Shown: piece by piece, positions 30,670-32,794 of the stretch
How positions within the stretch are numbered: the first letter of the stretch is position 1
How the letters are laid out: each line of letters opens with the position of its first letter
Position numbers and translations under genes: made by a program
The notes under the pieces: model-generated
Told to the model about the DNA's origin: nothing
The model's input: only the letters and a program-made list of their open reading frames with translations
Database searches by the model: none
From: an uncultured Treponema sp.
GTDB taxonomy: Bacteria; Spirochaetota; Spirochaetia; Treponematales; Treponemataceae
NCBI GenBank assembly: GCA_947177175.1
Contig: CAMWTK010000024.1
Location: forward strand, 1-32,794
Direction: 5' to 3'
Length of the DNA stretch: 32,794 bases

Positions 30670-32712
30670 ATGAAACTGACCAAACTGATTGCGCTCGCGG
30701 TTGCGGCGGCGTGTGTGCTGCCCGTGGGGGCGGCGACCAAGGCGCGCAAGATGTCCGCACCCAAAAGCAACTGGAACGTGTACCTGCCGGGCAAGGGCAA
30801 CAAGAAAGATGCCGCCAAGGACTTGGAGAAGCAGGGCTGGCTCACCGGCGACAACGCCGCCAAGCATTTTTCGCTCGTGGAAGGCGACGTGAACGGCAAG
30901 CGGCTGCTCAAATTCGACACGAACGACAGCTTGCAGGACGCGATGGTCTTTCCGCTTTCGGGCGACGAGAAGAAAGTCACGCTGATTTTCAAGGCGCGCG
31001 GCGCAGTCGATCCCGACAATGCGGCCACCCCGCTCAGCATTTTCTATGCCTACTGGGAGAAGGGCATCGACCAGTCCGTGCTGCGCCACAATTCGTCCAA
31101 CCAGATCAAAGGCTCCAACAATATGTCGCGCCTGCGTGAGGGTGGCACGGCGCAGGGAAAGCCGCTCGACATCGTGAGCGACTGGCACGACTTCCGCCTG
31201 GTGTTCGATTCCCCCGACGGCGCGGGCGGCAGCATGACGGCGCAGGTCTACATTGACGGCGTGCTGTACCATGAGGACACAAACAAGCCCCGCCCCGAAT
31301 ACAAAATCGACCTGAATTTTGACCCGGCGAACGTTGCCGTGCCGTACATGACGGGCAAAGGCAACTACCTTGAGTTCGGCGACAACGACGGCAGCTCGAA
31401 CGCCTACGGCCTGTACGCCTATTTCCTGCTCGTCATCGACGAGGACGTGAGCGGCATGTCGCTTGCGGAGCTGGGGCAGCGCGTCAAGGCGGACTTGGTG
31501 ACCAATCCGCAGACGAACGACAAAGGCCCGGCGAGCCGTCGTCCGGCACAGAAACCGGCGGGCATCAACATGCAGGGACCGGAGGTCAATTCGTCCGACC
31601 CCGTGTATTATGACCCGGCGACCATCAGCGGCGGCAAGCTCCGGCTGAACAAGATGCCGTACAGCCGCGCCGATACCGAAGTGGTCACCGCCGCGCCCGC
31701 GCTCCCGGACCTGGCGTTTGCGGCGACGGTTGACGCGACGGGCGCGAACGGCGCGTACAAGACGATTGCGGAGGCGGTCGCCGCCGTTCCCGAAGGCTCG
31801 GCGATCAAGATTATGCCGGGGCTGTACTATGAGAAACTCGTGATCGCAAAGAACGGCATTTCGCTCGTCGGCACTGACCCCGCCAGCACGATTATCTACG
31901 GCTACGAGGCGGACACGGGCAGCATTGACGGCAACCTGCTGGTGGAAGTGAACTTGCTCCCCCGCGGGACGAACACCGAGCCGGGCGAGACCGCGCCCAT
32001 TCCCGAAAAGCCGGCGGCACACGCGTACTTCAACGCGGCAAACCTGACGTTCTACAACAAGGGCGCGGAATGGAACCATGAATGGGGCGGGGCGGAGCGA
32101 CGCTCAATCGCGCTCGCGCTCAAGGGCGTGGACACGTCCTACCTGAAAAACTGCATCTTCCTCGGTCAACAGGACACGCTGTATTTCCGCAGCGGACGTG
32201 TGTATGCCGAAAACTGCTACGTTGAGGGCGACGTGGACTACATCTGCGGCGGCGCGACCGTGCTGTTCGACCACTGCAAAATCAACACGATTCAGTACCT
32301 GAACGGCGGCATCATCGTGGCGGCTGCGGGTGCGGACACGGGCTATGCGTCCACCGCCCCGTATGCGAACGGCTTTGTGTTCCGCGACTGCAAGATTACG
32401 GGACACAAGAGCTTTGAGGCCGCCGACAAGAAAGTGACGCTCGCCCGCGGCACTTGGACCGGCGGCTCGGCGACCGGCGGCACGGTTACGGGCAAGACGG
32501 TGTTTGTCCGCTGCGACATTCAGAACATCGTGACCAAAGAGGTCTGGGCGAACTGGGACAACACCAACACCGCCGCAAAATGCTTCTTCCGCGCCTACCA
32601 GTGTACCGGCGCGGGCGCGTCTGCCGTCCGTCCGCAGATGACCGATGCCGAATACAACGCGTCGTATGCCAGCACCGAAAAAATCCTCGGTTTTACGCCG
32701 GTAATGCGGTAG
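30670..32712 (+). CDS. Secreted pectinesterase (CE8) with N-terminal accessory domain
   Basis: The 680-residue protein has a signal peptide (about 1-21, VGA-AT). Residues 35-290 form an unrecognised beta-rich domain that may be concanavalin-like or carbohydrate-binding (VTLIFKARGA, WHDFRLVFDSPDG, AQVYIDGVLYHED). After a Pro-rich link, the CE8 pectin methylesterase domain runs from about 350 (VDATGANGAYKTIAEAVAAVPEG) to the end. Catalytic residues are in place: Asp502 (GQQDTLYF), Asp523 (GDVDYICGG) 21 residues later as in Erwinia PemA, then Arg593 and Trp596 (LARGTW), where LGRPW is usual. It removes methyl esters from pectin, releasing methanol. It suggests growth on plant cell wall. Confidence 0.93.
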   Translation: MKLTKLIALAVAAACVLPVGAATKARKMSAPKSNWNVYLPGKGNKKDAAKDLEKQGWLTGDNAAKHFSLVEGDVNGKRLLKFDTNDSLQDAMVFPLSGDEKKVTLIFKARGAVDPDNAATPLSIFYAYWEKGIDQSVLRHNSSNQIKGSNNMSRLREGGTAQGKPLDIVSDWHDFRLVFDSPDGAGGSMTAQVYIDGVLYHEDTNKPRPEYKIDLNFDPANVAVPYMTGKGNYLEFGDNDGSSNAYGLYAYFLLVIDEDVSGMSLAELGQRVKADLVTNPQTNDKGPASRRPAQKPAGINMQGPEVNSSDPVYYDPATISGGKLRLNKMPYSRADTEVVTAAPALPDLAFAATVDATGANGAYKTIAEAVAAVPEGSAIKIMPGLYYEKLVIAKNGISLVGTDPASTIIYGYEADTGSIDGNLLVEVNLLPRGTNTEPGETAPIPEKPAAHAYFNAANLTFYNKGAEWNHEWGGAERRSIALALKGVDTSYLKNCIFLGQQDTLYFRSGRVYAENCYVEGDVDYICGGATVLFDHCKINTIQYLNGGIIVAAAGADTGYASTAPYANGFVFRDCKITGHKSFEAADKKVTLARGTWTGGSATGGTVTGKTVFVRCDIQNIVTKEVWANWDNTNTAAKCFFRAYQCTGAGASAVRPQMTDAEYNASYASTEKILGFTPVMR

Positions 32713-32713
32713 G

Positions 32714-32737
32714 TTTTCCCGCTTGAAAGCGGGGGAA
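32714..32737 (+). repeat. Hairpin after the pectinesterase stop
   Basis: CCCGCTT (32718-32724) and AAGCGGG (32727-32733) pair with a 2-nt loop, extended by two G-U and two A-T pairs. No T-run follows, so terminator function is uncertain. Confidence 0.5.
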
Positions 32738-32741
32738 CGTC

Positions 32742-32792
32742 TTGGGGGAGAGAGAGACCTCTACTCGGAAGCGTGGTCTCTCTCTCCCCCAA
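32742..32792. repeat. Perfect 18-bp inverted repeat at window end
   Basis: TTGGGGGAGAGAGAGACC (32742-32759) and GGTCTCTCTCTCCCCCAA (32775-32792) are exact complements around a 15-nt loop (32760-32774). The purine-only left arm is unusual. It may be a transcript 3' hairpin or the end of a larger element that continues beyond the window. Confidence 0.8.
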
Positions 32793-32794
32793 AC

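Noticed and set aside
30619..32079. 486-codon minus-strand open frame opposite the pectinesterase
   Set aside because: Arg/Val/His-rich shadow of a well-supported secreted enzyme.
1..32794. CRISPR arrays, tRNA and rRNA genes
   Set aside because: No spaced direct-repeat array, cloverleaf-like sequence or rRNA-like segment was seen by eye; a covariance-model scan was not possible.

Overview
The window looks like chromosome of a host-associated or plant-polymer-degrading spirochaete, most likely Treponema. Reasons: several spirochaete-style lipoproteins with relaxed lipoboxes, a BspA/TpLRR-type leucine-rich repeat protein, small outer-membrane barrel proteins, a short B12-dependent methionine synthase without a reactivation domain, a RarA ATPase with a long C-terminal extension, FolE2 in place of FolE, and a pectinesterase. 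The sequence is GC-rich and densely coded on both strands, except for an AT-rich island at about 18.5-19.9 kb. I cannot name the species.

Layout: (1) 1-2095, a large surface lipoprotein behind a promoter with a G9 tract. (2) 2126-6827, queD convergent with a metF-metH-PAP2-like operon. (3) 6981-8444, a small overlapping gene pair, then an XRE repressor divergent from a small lipoprotein across an array of four operators. (4) 8500-11625, adk-gluQ-rqcH on the minus strand. (5) 11832-16057, an outer-membrane protein, a lipoprotein and RarA in one minus-strand operon, divergent from folD-folE2 (16158-17827). (6) 17874-18385, a RelB/DinJ-YoeB toxin-antitoxin pair, then an AT-rich island with an LRR protein and a small secreted protein, flanked by a 25-bp direct repeat. 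(7) 19922-21866, a barrel protein, then a second lipoprotein/XRE divergent pair with spaced operators. (8) 22119-23634, rplM-rpsI-recX. (9) 23675-25924, CYTH-DUF975-sppA, divergent from an aldose epimerase. (10) 26906-28722, mrp-dus. (11) 28806-29428, a HigBA-like pair. (12) 29497-32712, a Gfo/Idh/MocA oxidoreductase divergent from a pectinesterase, ending in two strong hairpins.

How the genes fit together: metF, metH, folD and folE2 form much of a folate/one-carbon/methionine route. FolE2, QueD and GluQ also touch queuosine: FolE2 makes the shared dihydroneopterin triphosphate, QueD uses it, and GluQ glutamylates the finished queuosine on tRNA-Asp. Lipoproteins, barrel proteins, the LRR protein and pectinesterase form a cell-surface and carbohydrate set.

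The most interesting signals are regulatory. (a) A G9 tract lies inside a promoter spacer, suggesting phase variation. (b) There are two independent XRE/lipoprotein divergent modules, each with a palindromic operator inside the lipoprotein promoter spacer and further copies about 30 bp away. (c) At least eight genes have a -10 hexamer ending 5-6 nt before the ATG and no Shine-Dalgarno sequence, suggesting leaderless mRNAs. (d) The flank of the AT-rich island carries an in-frame scar resembling a folE2 tail joined to a yoeB tail. No tRNA, rRNA, CRISPR array, transposase or integrase was seen. No gene-free stretch exceeds 300 bp.
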